Shown: positions 20,050 through 28,918, numbered from the stretch's first letter. The stretch is DNA of 64,000 bases from an uncultured Maribacter sp. (GCA_947504045.1 CANNFY010000006.1:97564-161563), one strand, 5' to 3'. The notes: generated from the letters alone by a model not told the origin. Translations and numbers: made by a program.

Positions 20050-20500
20050 TATTTTATTAAAGAAATTAGTATTAATTCTTTTAATATTTGGAATGGCTTG
20101 TAAAGGGCAAAAAAAAGTATCAGAAAAAAATATGACAACCTCTAATGGGGCAATTGTTCTGTTGTTAGAGGAAAATTATAGCGGACTAAACACTTCTGAA
20201 AATATAATTATTAAAAATCAAAAAAGCTTAAATAATTTTTTTTCAAAAATTAATAGAACAAGAAAGCCCGGAATTCCAGTACCTGTTGTAGATTTTAAAA
20301 AAGAAACGTTAGTTGTTTTATGTTCAGGTGAGCTAGAAAGTTCAAAAACAATAGATGTAGAATTAGTATTAGAAACAGAGGAAGAAATACAGCTAAAAAC
20401 GGTTTATAAAAAAAACAAAACCGAATTAAAAGCAATTATAAGTCCGTTTAAAATATATAAAATACCCGTATCAAATAAAAAAATATCTTTTAAACAGTAG
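20024..20500 (+). CDS. Small lipoprotein with PrcB-like C-terminal domain
   Basis: This 158-residue protein has a hydrophobic signal (LLKKLVLILLIFGMAC) ending in a plausible lipobox Cys at residue 26. The C-terminal half (VDFKKETLVVLCSGELESS... SPFKIYKIPVSNKKISF) resembles the PrcB C-terminal domain of protease-complex proteins. The match is by pattern only. The ATG at 20024 overlaps bshA by 26 bases; a GTG at 20036 would give a more typical lipoprotein N-terminus (KKNNILLKK) and a smaller overlap. Coupled translation with bshA is likely. The function is unknown. Confidence 0.65.
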   Translation: MILDVKKNNILLKKLVLILLIFGMACKGQKKVSEKNMTTSNGAIVLLLEENYSGLNTSENIIIKNQKSLNNFFSKINRTRKPGIPVPVVDFKKETLVVLCSGELESSKTIDVELVLETEEEIQLKTVYKKNKTELKAIISPFKIYKIPVSNKKISFKQ

Positions 20501-20623
20501 TTGTTTATCTAGTAAAATTACCGTTTATCTTTCTAACGAATATCTCTGCTGTTAGCAGTATAATTTTTACCTAAAATTCTGTTTTTCATAATTTTACGGA
20601 CTATAAGTTCCAAAATCTTAATT

Positions 20624-21802
20624 ATGAAAAATAATAAACACTATTTATTAATTGTTACACTTCTTTTAAGTATAACAATGTTTGCACAAGAAGAATTACA
20701 ATTAACAAAAAAAGATAGCATTGTAAAAAGTTCATGGATGCTAGGTCTAGGGTACAATTTTGTTGACGATTCTGGTGATGTTGCTAATGGGCTTTTTAAT
20801 TTTAAAGAAGAGTGGAATAGCACACCGTACCCTAATAGACTAAGTTTAGGGCGTTATTTTAAAAGTGGTGTTGGTGTAGAGGCAATTGCATCTTACAATA
20901 AATATAAAGAAGGTAAAGTAATTGATGGTGTAATAGTAACAGACGAAACGGATTATTTAGGCTTTGATGCTCGTTTAACATACGATTTAAATAAATTAAT
21001 AGGACAAACAGCTTGGTTTGATCCATATATAGGTGCAGGTTTAGGATATACCGATGCTAATAATGTTGGAAGAGGAACTTATAATGCTATTGTTGGTTTT
21101 AGAACATGGTTTTCAGATAGAATTGGTTTAGATTTTAGTTCTTCTGGTAAATGGGCAATGGGTAATGAAGGAACAAACCATTTGCAACATTCTGTAGGAG
21201 TTGTATACCAATTTGGTATAGAAAAAGGCTTGTCTAAAAAAGGAGAAGAAAAACTAGCTTTAATACAAGCACAAGAAAAAGAAAAACAACGTGTAAACGA
21301 TTCTATTGCTAATACTAATAGAATAAAAGAAGAAATGTTGTTGGCAGAAAAATTAGCAAAGGAAAAAGAGGCTGCAAGATTAGCTGCTCTTGAAAAAGAA
21401 AAAATAGAACAGGCTAAAAGAGAGCGTATAGCTAAATTACAAGGTAAAATAAAGGATTATGGTTTGGTGTATTTTAGTTTAAATTCTTCTTATATTAATA
21501 GAAACTCTAGAAAAGTATTAGAATCTTTAGCTACTTTATTAAAAGAAACACCAGATTTAAATTTAACAATAGCATCGCATACAGATTCTCGTGGATCTTC
21601 TGCTTATAATAAAACACTTTCTCAAAGACGTGTAGAAAACACTAAAGCGTATTTGACTACTTTAGGAATAGAGCCTTCTAGACTTACTACAAAAGCTTAT
21701 GGTGAAGAAAAATTATTAAACGAGTGTGGTGATGGTGTTTATTGTCCAGAAAGTAAGCACAAAGTAAATAGACGTTCTGAATTTCTTGTTTTAGAGTTTT
21801 AA
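20624..21802 (+). CDS. OmpA family outer-membrane protein
   Basis: This 392-residue envelope protein has a signal peptide (about 1-22) and an eight-stranded OmpA-type barrel (about 33-200, with repeated aromatic-ended strands such as IGAGLGYTDANN). A charged coiled-coil linker follows (about 205-275, rich in Lys, Glu, Ala), and then the peptidoglycan-binding OmpA C-terminal domain. That domain has IASHTDSRGSSAYNKTLSQRR at about residue 323 and ends in NRRSEF. It likely tethers the outer membrane to murein. A long hairpin at 21871-21900, inside the convergent gene, probably terminates its transcript. Confidence 0.92.
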   Translation: MKNNKHYLLIVTLLLSITMFAQEELQLTKKDSIVKSSWMLGLGYNFVDDSGDVANGLFNFKEEWNSTPYPNRLSLGRYFKSGVGVEAIASYNKYKEGKVIDGVIVTDETDYLGFDARLTYDLNKLIGQTAWFDPYIGAGLGYTDANNVGRGTYNAIVGFRTWFSDRIGLDFSSSGKWAMGNEGTNHLQHSVGVVYQFGIEKGLSKKGEEKLALIQAQEKEKQRVNDSIANTNRIKEEMLLAEKLAKEKEAARLAALEKEKIEQAKRERIAKLQGKIKDYGLVYFSLNSSYINRNSRKVLESLATLLKETPDLNLTIASHTDSRGSSAYNKTLSQRRVENTKAYLTTLGIEPSRLTTKAYGEEKLLNECGDGVYCPESKHKVNRRSEFLVLEF

Positions 21803-21826
21803 ATAATAGAATTTCAAAGAAAGTAG

Positions 21827-22834
21827 TTAAGCTTTCTTTACTAAAAGGTAGTTTTTTATCTTATTAAAATAGTTCCTTAGAGGATGTTCTCTAAGGAACT
21901 GTTTTGTTTTAAGAAAATATATGTTTTTATATGCAGTTAATGTTGCTTTAAAAGAACTTGTGTCATATACAATATGATGCTCAAAATGATAAGTAGTATT
22001 ACACCATGTTTTTTTATAAGGAAAGTATCCTTTTGAAAAATCAAACGTATTTATTTTATTACTAAAGCACCACTCTAATTGTTTCATAAGCATAATGGTT
22101 CCAACATTATATTTAGAATATAAAGTGTCATATACCGTTGAGTCTCCAAAAAGTATATTGTTAGAGTTATAATTTACAGAAATACCAATAGGTGTAGCAT
22201 CTTTGTAAACAACAAAAATACAAGCTTGTTTTTTACCAATTAAGTTATAAATTATATCTTTTGTGAAGTTAAAATTTTTAGGAATTAACTTTCTGTTTTT
22301 AAGTCCTTTTTTCTTAAAACTTTTTATAGAAAGGTCATAAAAACAATCCATTATATAATCATATTTTTCTTTGGTTATTTCGCCAAAGTACATGTTATAT
22401 TTAATATTGAATTTTTTTTCTAATTTTTTAGAATACCCTTTTATTTGCGATTTTTTTTTAGAATTAAATCTTGATGATAAATAAGAGTTAAAAGAATCTA
22501 TCTTATCTAAATCTATTAAATAGCCAATATATTCTCTAACGGGTACAATTTTTAAATTTGTAGAGGTTGTATTTGTGTTTATTTTAAAATAATCAGGAAC
22601 ATCAAATATTAATATAGTTTTTCCTTTTAATTCTTCAGAAGACGAAGCTCTATTTATTTTGTAATAATTTTGAAGAGTAAAAGTACTTGTAGTATTATAA
22701 TATGTTTCACTATTTTTTTTCTTTAAAAAACTAGGGCCTAATAAATAATTAAATTCAGTAACATTTTCAGGGGTTGTAAAATGATTAATCCATTTTTCTT
22801 TAAAAATATAAGAATTATATGGGTGGTTTTTCAC
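21827..22834 (-). CDS. FemAB/GNAT-fold acyl- or aminoacyl-transferase (Acetyltransf_6-like)
   Basis: This 335-residue cytosolic protein has the C-terminal GNAT-like half typical of PF13480/FemAB-type proteins: GKKQACIFVVYKDATPIGISVNY, then FGDSTVYDTLYSKYNVGTIM, then FDFSKGYFPYKKTWC. FemAB relatives transfer amino acids from aminoacyl-tRNA to cell-wall precursors; other PF13480 proteins acylate sugars or lipids. It is a clear paralogue of the next gene (shared DFSKGYF-YK--W motif and KQFLREH near the end). It is the last gene of a six-gene minus-strand module. Substrate and donor are unknown. Confidence 0.75.
   Translation of the reverse strand: MKNHPYNSYIFKEKWINHFTTPENVTEFNYLLGPSFLKKKNSETYYNTTSTFTLQNYYKINRASSSEELKGKTILIFDVPDYFKINTNTTSTNLKIVPVREYIGYLIDLDKIDSFNSYLSSRFNSKKKSQIKGYSKKLEKKFNIKYNMYFGEITKEKYDYIMDCFYDLSIKSFKKKGLKNRKLIPKNFNFTKDIIYNLIGKKQACIFVVYKDATPIGISVNYNSNNILFGDSTVYDTLYSKYNVGTIMLMKQLEWCFSNKINTFDFSKGYFPYKKTWCNTTYHFEHHIVYDTSSFKATLTAYKNIYFLKTKQFLREHPLRNYFNKIKNYLLVKKA
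21871..21910 (+). terminator. Probable terminator of ompA inside the convergent gene
   Basis: A perfect 12-bp inverted repeat (21871-21882 with 21889-21900, loop GATGTT) is followed on the plus strand by GTTTTGTTTT. It lies about 70 bases after the ompA stop, inside the last codons of the minus-strand FemAB-like gene. The stem is much stronger than expected by chance, and the T-rich tract follows only on the plus strand, so it probably ends ompA transcription. Confidence 0.6.
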
Positions 22835-22845
22835 TTTACGTTTAA

Positions 22846-24081
22846 TTAGATGTTAATGTTTATTTCTGCACTTTTATTTTGGCCTTTAATTAGATATTTG
22901 TTAGGCTCGTTTTTTGTGCTATATACAGAAATAGCGTTTATGTTTTCAAGAGTAAGATAAAGAAAATCATAAATAGCAGGAATCAAAATTTGATTTTGCG
23001 TATTACTTATGTTTATAAGTGTGTTATCTTCTTTTGAAGAATTATTTTCTAGTAAAATAAGCTCATAATTTACTTCTTTTTTCTCTTGTCTGTTTTTTAA
23101 TTTATAAGTTATTTCATGCAACTTATCATTTACTTTATGCTCTCTAAGAAATTGTTTTAGGTCTAACTTATATTTTAGAGTTTTAGCTACACAAGTAGCT
23201 ATTAATGATTTTGGGTTGTAATATATATGATATTCAAAATCATATTCTAAATCTGCCCATCTTGTTTTATAATCAAAGTAACCCTTAGAAAAATCTAGCG
23301 TTTTATACCCTTTTGTAATTCCCCATTCAATTAAGTTCATTATGTTAACAGACCCTAAATGAAATTTTGAATAATCAATATCAAAAACAGTTATGGCGTC
23401 ATAAATTATAGAATCAGAAACATAATTTAAAGTTATGGCAATGGGTTTTTCATCATTATAAATTACAAATAAACAGGCTTTTTTTTCTAAAATTAGTTGG
23501 TAAGCTACTTCAAAATAAAAATTCCATTCTTTTGTGTCTAAATTGTTGTTTACGGTTTGTTTATCTTCAAATCTTTTCTCTAGTAATTTTCTAAAATAAT
23601 CAAAAATATAGTCGTATTCATTTTTTTCTATTTCTCCAAAATAGGACTTAGTTGATATGTTAAAACAACTTTCTAATCTTTTTTTATACTTTTTAAGCTT
23701 ATACCTACTACTTTTTTTAAACTTAGTAAGTAAATAGGAATTTAGATCTTTATGTTCTGAAAGATGAATTAAAAAGCCAGGATATTGCCTAGAGGAAATT
23801 ACTTTTAAAGAATTTTGTACGTCTATATTATAATATTTTGGAACATCATAAATTAAAAATACATTGTTGTTGTTAGGAGTGGTATTTTGTTTGTTTACAG
23901 TATAATAAATTCCTTTAGTATGTGTTTTTCCAACATTGCTATATATGGTAGCTATTCCTTTTTTACTTTTTACAAAATTGATATAATTAAAGTCAGGAAA
24001 ATGATAAACCTTTTTTTGAGGATTAAAATGTTTAACCCAAGTATCTTTAAATGTATCTGTTAAAAAAGGGTTACTTTTCAT
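22846..24081 (-). CDS. FemAB/GNAT-fold transferase with C-terminal extension
   Basis: This is the second PF13480-like protein, 411 residues. It shares the core of its downstream paralogue: KKACLFVIYNDEKPIAITLNYV, then FDIDYSKFHLGSVNIM, then LDFSKGYFDYKTRWADLEYDFEYH. It carries about 75 extra residues at the C-terminus (about 337-411) with no recognised domain. The 11-base gap to 21827-22834 and the similarity suggest a tandem duplication followed by divergence. The role is probably transfer of an acyl or aminoacyl group onto the polysaccharide made by this locus, but this is inference from fold and context. Confidence 0.73.
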   Translation of the reverse strand: MKSNPFLTDTFKDTWVKHFNPQKKVYHFPDFNYINFVKSKKGIATIYSNVGKTHTKGIYYTVNKQNTTPNNNNVFLIYDVPKYYNIDVQNSLKVISSRQYPGFLIHLSEHKDLNSYLLTKFKKSSRYKLKKYKKRLESCFNISTKSYFGEIEKNEYDYIFDYFRKLLEKRFEDKQTVNNNLDTKEWNFYFEVAYQLILEKKACLFVIYNDEKPIAITLNYVSDSIIYDAITVFDIDYSKFHLGSVNIMNLIEWGITKGYKTLDFSKGYFDYKTRWADLEYDFEYHIYYNPKSLIATCVAKTLKYKLDLKQFLREHKVNDKLHEITYKLKNRQEKKEVNYELILLENNSSKEDNTLINISNTQNQILIPAIYDFLYLTLENINAISVYSTKNEPNKYLIKGQNKSAEININI

Positions 24082-24098
24082 AGCAAATTAATTGTTAT

Positions 24099-25136
24099 TT
24101 ACAGTATTTCTGATCTATACCTAGGAAAGTATTCATTAGTATTTATAGAAGTTTTATTAGCGTTTGTTTTAAATACCAATTGATTATAAATTTCTGAATT
24201 AACAATATATTTCCAAAGGGTAAAATCTTTAGTGGTTTCAGAAAAACCAGATTTAAAATAAAAGAGAGTGTCATTTTTACTATTAACTCCTCCGCCAAGA
24301 TTGTAAAAATTATACCCTTGCATTGTAGAAGCTATCCTCATTTCGTCTATAAGTAATTTAATAGCATTTAATTGTAAGCAACTATTTTTGGTTCCAGATA
24401 AATGGTATTGTACTATATTATTTTTTTTAACAAACATAGCTCCTGCTATAAAAGCATTAGTTTCGGTACATTTTGCTAATAAGATTTCAGTTTTAAAAGA
24501 GTTAGATTTTATAAAATCAAAAAAATATTCTTCGTTAAAAAAGTAGTTGTTTTTGGCATGAACCCTAACCATGTTTTCATGGTATATATTTATAAACTCT
24601 TTTATTTCTTCTTTACTTTTAGCAGTCTGGACTGTACATAATTTTCTAGATTTATTTATATAGGTTTTGTATCTACTTTTGTACTGTGCTTTTTGCAGAT
24701 CTAACTCTTGTGAGGTATCTATAAATACAATTTTACCAGAGTTACATATTTCTCCCAAGTGGTTTAAAATCTTTTTTTGGTGTTGTATAAATGGATTAAG
24801 TCTAGAAAATATAGAAATAATATTGTGTTGCTCTAATAATTTATTAAACTCCTTTCTAAAATTTGTATTATCAAAATTATTAGGAATATTTAAAGATAAA
24901 GGGCCTGCATAGCCATATACAGAAGTTGCATCTGAATATGGTGTGTCTTTAATTTTGCGTACTAATAAAGGTATAGCAATTAGGATACTATTTTCTACAT
25001 ACTTTATTATTATCGGAGATTCATCTTCTTTTTTTGATAACTCATGATAATCGAAAGTATGATAAAAATCGGAATTTTCGCATTGCGTAACCAGTGCATC
25101 CCATTCTTTCTTATATGTAATAATCTCTATTGACAA
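24099..25136 (-). CDS. FemAB-like GNAT-fold peptidyl/acyl-transferase
   Basis: This is the third member of the tandem set, 345 residues, and more divergent than the other two. The double-GNAT FemAB pattern is visible: an N-terminal half starting IEIITYKKEWDALVTQCENSDFYHTFDYHEL, a central KSRYKTYINKSRKL basic segment, and the C-terminal YNLGGGVNSKNDTLFYFKSGF. That Gly-rich strand plus K-x-GF pattern is typical of FemAB/Acetyltransf_6 proteins, including LPS or capsule aminoacyltransferases. It sits between the HAD gene and the two paralogous transferases, all on the minus strand with short gaps. Confidence 0.77.
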   Translation of the reverse strand: MSIEIITYKKEWDALVTQCENSDFYHTFDYHELSKKEDESPIIIKYVENSILIAIPLLVRKIKDTPYSDATSVYGYAGPLSLNIPNNFDNTNFRKEFNKLLEQHNIISIFSRLNPFIQHQKKILNHLGEICNSGKIVFIDTSQELDLQKAQYKSRYKTYINKSRKLCTVQTAKSKEEIKEFINIYHENMVRVHAKNNYFFNEEYFFDFIKSNSFKTEILLAKCTETNAFIAGAMFVKKNNIVQYHLSGTKNSCLQLNAIKLLIDEMRIASTMQGYNFYNLGGGVNSKNDTLFYFKSGFSETTKDFTLWKYIVNSEIYNQLVFKTNANKTSINTNEYFPRYRSEIL

Positions 25137-25180
25137 TTAATTTATTTTAAGTAATTAATAAATGAATTAAAAGAGTTTTT

Positions 25181-25837
25181 TTATACTACGTTTAACTCTT
25201 TAATGGATAGTATAAAATTATCAGGTAAATGGGGGGATTTTAAATATTTGAAAGAGTTAGAATGAATATTTAAACCATTATCTATTAGAGCTATAGTTTT
25301 CCACCCTAACGTATTTGGAGCTATAAAATCTTTTTTTAGGTTGTCTCCTAGGTAATAATACGTTTTGGCAGGTAAATTATCTTGTATAAATTTAAAATTG
25401 TTTTCACTAGGCTTTTCTGTACCTATGTTTTCAGAAATGCATATGCAATCTATAAATTGCTTTATTTTTAAGGCTTCAATTTTATTGGTTTGAGCAATAT
25501 TTCTACCATCTGTAATAATTCCAATTTTGGCACCTTTGTTAATTATGGCTTTAAAAACATTTAAAACTCCATCAAATAAAGTAATGTTTGGTTTATGATT
25601 TCTGTAGCTTTCAATTAATTCTGTTTTTGATATGGAATGTTTTTCTGAAATAATATCAAAAACATTTTCTTTATTCCTATATAAAGAAAACATAAAGCTA
25701 TAAAGTTGTTTCCAATTACTTGGGTCTACCTTTTTGGCTATAAAAATATAAGCAGATTTTAGATAGTCAATTTCGTTATATAGTGTGTCATCTAAATCAA
25801 ACACAACTACGGTGTTTTTATCAACCTTTATATCCAT
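25181..25837 (-). CDS. HAD family hydrolase (phosphatase-like)
   Basis: This 218-residue HAD-IA protein has all four catalytic motifs. Motif I is FDLDDTLY, with the nucleophile Asp14 and acid/base Asp16. Motif II is the Thr/Ser of IITDGRN, motif III the Lys of GTEKPSENNF, and motif IV is GDNLKKDF. A helical cap lies between motifs I and II. It is probably a small-molecule or sugar phosphatase. Its start overlaps the end of the ATP-grasp gene by 17 bases, so the two are translationally coupled and likely act on the same intermediate. Confidence 0.88.
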   Translation of the reverse strand: MDIKVDKNTVVVFDLDDTLYNEIDYLKSAYIFIAKKVDPSNWKQLYSFMFSLYRNKENVFDIISEKHSISKTELIESYRNHKPNITLFDGVLNVFKAIINKGAKIGIITDGRNIAQTNKIEALKIKQFIDCICISENIGTEKPSENNFKFIQDNLPAKTYYYLGDNLKKDFIAPNTLGWKTIALIDNGLNIHSNSFKYLKSPHLPDNFILSIKELNVV

Positions 25838-26789
25838 GTACTAAAATTTCGTCATCATATCTCAACATCATTAACTGATCTTCCCAACAGTTAAATTTAT
25901 CTTCAATTTTTATATCTTGAAAATATTCTTGAATTATCCATTTTGGAAAGTTTGCACCAGCTAAATAGGATAATGGGTATCCTCCACCAAATCTTGGGTT
26001 TATTTCAATACCATAAATGCTACCATTAGTTTTGTGTAAGAAAAACTGAGCAGTTAAGCAACCAACAGCGCCATCTATATGATTTAGTCTTTCTTTAATA
26101 TAGGAAACTAGTTCGTTATTTGCAGTTACTCCTTTATTAACTTCGCCATCTCTTACTTCAACTCTTTTTCTAGGCACAATACATTTTAGAGTATTTTTTT
26201 TGTCATAATATAAATCACATGTAAACTCGTCATGTAGTTTGTGGTCTACGTATTCAAGAAACATTAATTTATCGTTTTCAAAATGATAATCTGTAAAGTC
26301 TTCTTTTGTATTAATTAAATACGTGTCCACACTTCTGCTACCATCATAAGGCTTAATAAATAATGGTAATTTATAATCTGTTTTACTATATTCTTCTGCT
26401 ATATTTATTTTTTTAGATTTAAAAAAGTTATGAATAGATCTTTTATCTCTACATTTTTGAATAAATGAAGCGGAAGAAATAAGAACTGTAATATTGTTCT
26501 TTATAAATTTATCTTCTTCTTTTGCAAGTAAAAGTAATTCTGTATCTATAGTAGGTATAATAAGCTTTATGTGGTGCTCTTTACATTTAGCAATTAAGTG
26601 TTCAATATAATTATCCTCAGATAATCTTGGAACTAAAAAAAAACTATCAGCAACATGGCATGCTGCAGATTCATTTGGGTTAGCATCTGCTGCAAAAACT
26701 TTAGCAGTTGGGTATAAATATTTTAATTCTTTTTGAAATGCTCTAACTAAAGATACTCGTCTTCCTGCAGATGTTACTAGAATGTTCAT
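25821..26789 (-). CDS. ATP-grasp carboxylate-amine ligase-like protein
   Basis: This 322-residue ATP-grasp enzyme resembles carbamoyl-phosphate synthetase large-subunit or PylC-like ligases. A Rossmann-like N-domain begins MNILVTSAGRRVSLVRAF. The ATP-grasp core has the substrate/ATP lysine in PLFIKPYDGSRSV, and the metal-binding strand GIEINPRFGGGYPLSYLAGAN. Family members join a carboxylate to an amine through an acyl-phosphate. In polysaccharide loci such genes are usually uncharacterised. Coupling with the HAD gene and the nearby FemAB-like genes suggests synthesis of an amide-linked substituent. The actual substrate is unknown. Confidence 0.85.
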   Translation of the reverse strand: MNILVTSAGRRVSLVRAFQKELKYLYPTAKVFAADANPNESAACHVADSFFLVPRLSEDNYIEHLIAKCKEHHIKLIIPTIDTELLLLAKEEDKFIKNNITVLISSASFIQKCRDKRSIHNFFKSKKINIAEEYSKTDYKLPLFIKPYDGSRSVDTYLINTKEDFTDYHFENDKLMFLEYVDHKLHDEFTCDLYYDKKNTLKCIVPRKRVEVRDGEVNKGVTANNELVSYIKERLNHIDGAVGCLTAQFFLHKTNGSIYGIEINPRFGGGYPLSYLAGANFPKWIIQEYFQDIKIEDKFNCWEDQLMMLRYDDEILVHGYKG

Positions 26790-26860
26790 TTATTAGTTTT
26801 AATGACTAAATTACTATTTAAGATACTATATAACATTACTATCTTTTAAAATATTGTTTT

Positions 26861-28918
26861 TTATATAAGTTCTTTATTAAAAAACGAATCTCTTATGTAT
26901 TTATTAAATTTAATATAATAATAAACACTATTTACAATAGGGGTTAGTAACCAAGCTAATAATTTCTTTTTTTTACTGTATAGCATTGGTTTTAATTTAA
27001 CAATATATCTAAGAGTTTTTTCTGGGTATAAAAAGAAATTTTTTAATAATTGCCCTTTAGACATTCCTATTTTTTCTGTTTTGTAAACAATACCTACCTC
27101 TGTGTTGCCTATATTTTGGAAAAAACCTTGTGTTACATCATTTACAAATTTTAAGTCTTTATTTCTAGAGAATAAACCATTTCTAATTGTAAAGTCTGTC
27201 ATGTTTTTTTGAACAATGGCATCTTCATACGTAATAGGTTTTAGTTTTTCTAAAAATAATTTATATATAGAAAACATATAATCTTGAGTAGATGAAAAAT
27301 AATTGTCATAAACATATTTTTCATTTTCTTGATGATACTCAATAGTATAGTTATTTTCTTTAGAGGTATACCCTAGTGTACTACCATGTGGAGCAGAAAG
27401 TAATTGCTCATATAATTGAGAGTTAGCCATTAATAAAGTGTCTGAGTAAGACTCATTTGGGTATATAGAAAAGTTTAGTCCAAACCTTTTTGTTTGATCC
27501 GTAATATCATATACTTTTTTTAAACCTAAATAATAACCTGTAACACTTACGGTTTTGTTAAAATATTCGTTAAGCCATTGTTGCATACTGCCTCCCCAAC
27601 CAACATCTACAACCGTTATTCCTTCTTTTTCAATATCTACGTTAAAAGAGTTAAAATAAGCATTAAAATATTCTTTTTGAGCAACTCTATTTTCTTCGTA
27701 ATATTTTTTAAAACAAGTGCTACCTCTTAAAACAGTCATAGATTCAGAAGCTACAAATTGTTTTATAATTTCATTTTCATCTAGCTTAGTCTCTTCTACA
27801 ATTTCCGCTATTTTAGAATTGGAAAAAAGAAAGTTTTGTAAAAACATTCGTAAAGACATGTTGCCATACTTTTCTTCTAAGTATTTAAATTTTTCTTGTT
27901 CTAATTCTTTTAATGCAAATTGCATTGCAGATTGCCTTGATATTTTAAAGTAATGGGTGTTTATTTTTTGGGTTTCAAAAAGAGAGTTGTTTGCTTGGTA
28001 ATAATCAAACATTTTTTTTAAAAAATGCCCTTCTCTAGCTAAGAAAAATATATTCTTTATTTGTTTTTTACTAGCTTCTTTATATAACCTTTCAATAAAA
28101 ATAGTAAAGAAAATTATGTATTGACTATACGGAAAATCGCTTTTTTTACATGTTTTTTCAATATCTTTTAGAACAAGATTAAAATCATTTTTATCATTTC
28201 CAATAGCATTAAGCTTGTTTCTTCGCTTGTGTTTACTGTGTTTTAGGTAAACACTTTTAATATTATATTTAGAGGAATTTAAAACATCACTTTTTTTATT
28301 ATCTCCTATCATTAATACAGATTCTGGAGCACAATTAGTTTTATCTAGTACATATTTATATATAGAACCGTTTTCTTTACTATGCCCTACAGCACAAGAA
28401 ATAAAAACATCATCAAAAATATCATCAATAGAATGATATTTTAAGATTTTCATAAATATTGTTTTAGATAAATAAAAGTCAGAAACTAAATAAATATTTT
28501 TCCCTTGACTTTTTAATTCTCTTAATTCCTCTATTAGATTTTTGTTTGTAAACTGTACGCTTATTTCTGCAAGATAATCCGCCTCACTACTTAACTTAAG
28601 AAATGTTTCGAATGAAGTTTTATTTGGGAAAATATTATTATTTATAAATCGGTTATAAACCTCTGCAATAACATCTTTGTATAGAACTTCAACTTTTCTA
28701 CTCTTTTGTTTGTTACTTACATAAGCTAAAGATTGTAATCTTGTCTTGTATAAGTTGTTAATAGTAATGTTAAGGCCTAATTCTTGAATTAAATATTTAC
28801 TCCATAATTTATAAACATAGTTTGGATGTACGTTTCTATGTATTAACGTATCAAAAAAATCGCAATAAATAGTATTTATATTGGAGTTTTTCCTAAGGGT
28901 TGTTGATGTAACTTTCAT
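26861..28918 (-). CDS. Two-domain HAD-superfamily protein of polysaccharide loci (COG5610-like)
   Basis: This 685-residue protein has an N-terminal HAD domain (about 14-230): motif I YCDFFDTL, motif II LVSDFYLS, a Lys in GHSKENGS, and motif IV MIGDNKKSD. In motif I the second Asp is replaced by Phe (D20-F-F22-D-T), unlike the neighbouring HAD gene. The C-terminal two-thirds (FFLAREGHFLKKMFDYYQ at about residue 292, VVDVGWGGSMQQWLNEYF at about 435) is a domain regularly found fused to such HADs in capsule and LPS loci; its function is not established. It is probably the first gene of the six-gene minus-strand module. Confidence 0.75.
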   Translation of the reverse strand: MKVTSTTLRKNSNINTIYCDFFDTLIHRNVHPNYVYKLWSKYLIQELGLNITINNLYKTRLQSLAYVSNKQKSRKVEVLYKDVIAEVYNRFINNNIFPNKTSFETFLKLSSEADYLAEISVQFTNKNLIEELRELKSQGKNIYLVSDFYLSKTIFMKILKYHSIDDIFDDVFISCAVGHSKENGSIYKYVLDKTNCAPESVLMIGDNKKSDVLNSSKYNIKSVYLKHSKHKRRNKLNAIGNDKNDFNLVLKDIEKTCKKSDFPYSQYIIFFTIFIERLYKEASKKQIKNIFFLAREGHFLKKMFDYYQANNSLFETQKINTHYFKISRQSAMQFALKELEQEKFKYLEEKYGNMSLRMFLQNFLFSNSKIAEIVEETKLDENEIIKQFVASESMTVLRGSTCFKKYYEENRVAQKEYFNAYFNSFNVDIEKEGITVVDVGWGGSMQQWLNEYFNKTVSVTGYYLGLKKVYDITDQTKRFGLNFSIYPNESYSDTLLMANSQLYEQLLSAPHGSTLGYTSKENNYTIEYHQENEKYVYDNYFSSTQDYMFSIYKLFLEKLKPITYEDAIVQKNMTDFTIRNGLFSRNKDLKFVNDVTQGFFQNIGNTEVGIVYKTEKIGMSKGQLLKNFFLYPEKTLRYIVKLKPMLYSKKKKLLAWLLTPIVNSVYYYIKFNKYIRDSFFNKELI

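Noticed and set aside
21816..21839. Short AAAGAAAG/CTTTCTTT hairpin at the ompA-FemAB junction as terminator
   Set aside because: Only 8 bp, AT-rich and with no T-run; the 12-bp stem at 21871-21900 is a much better candidate.
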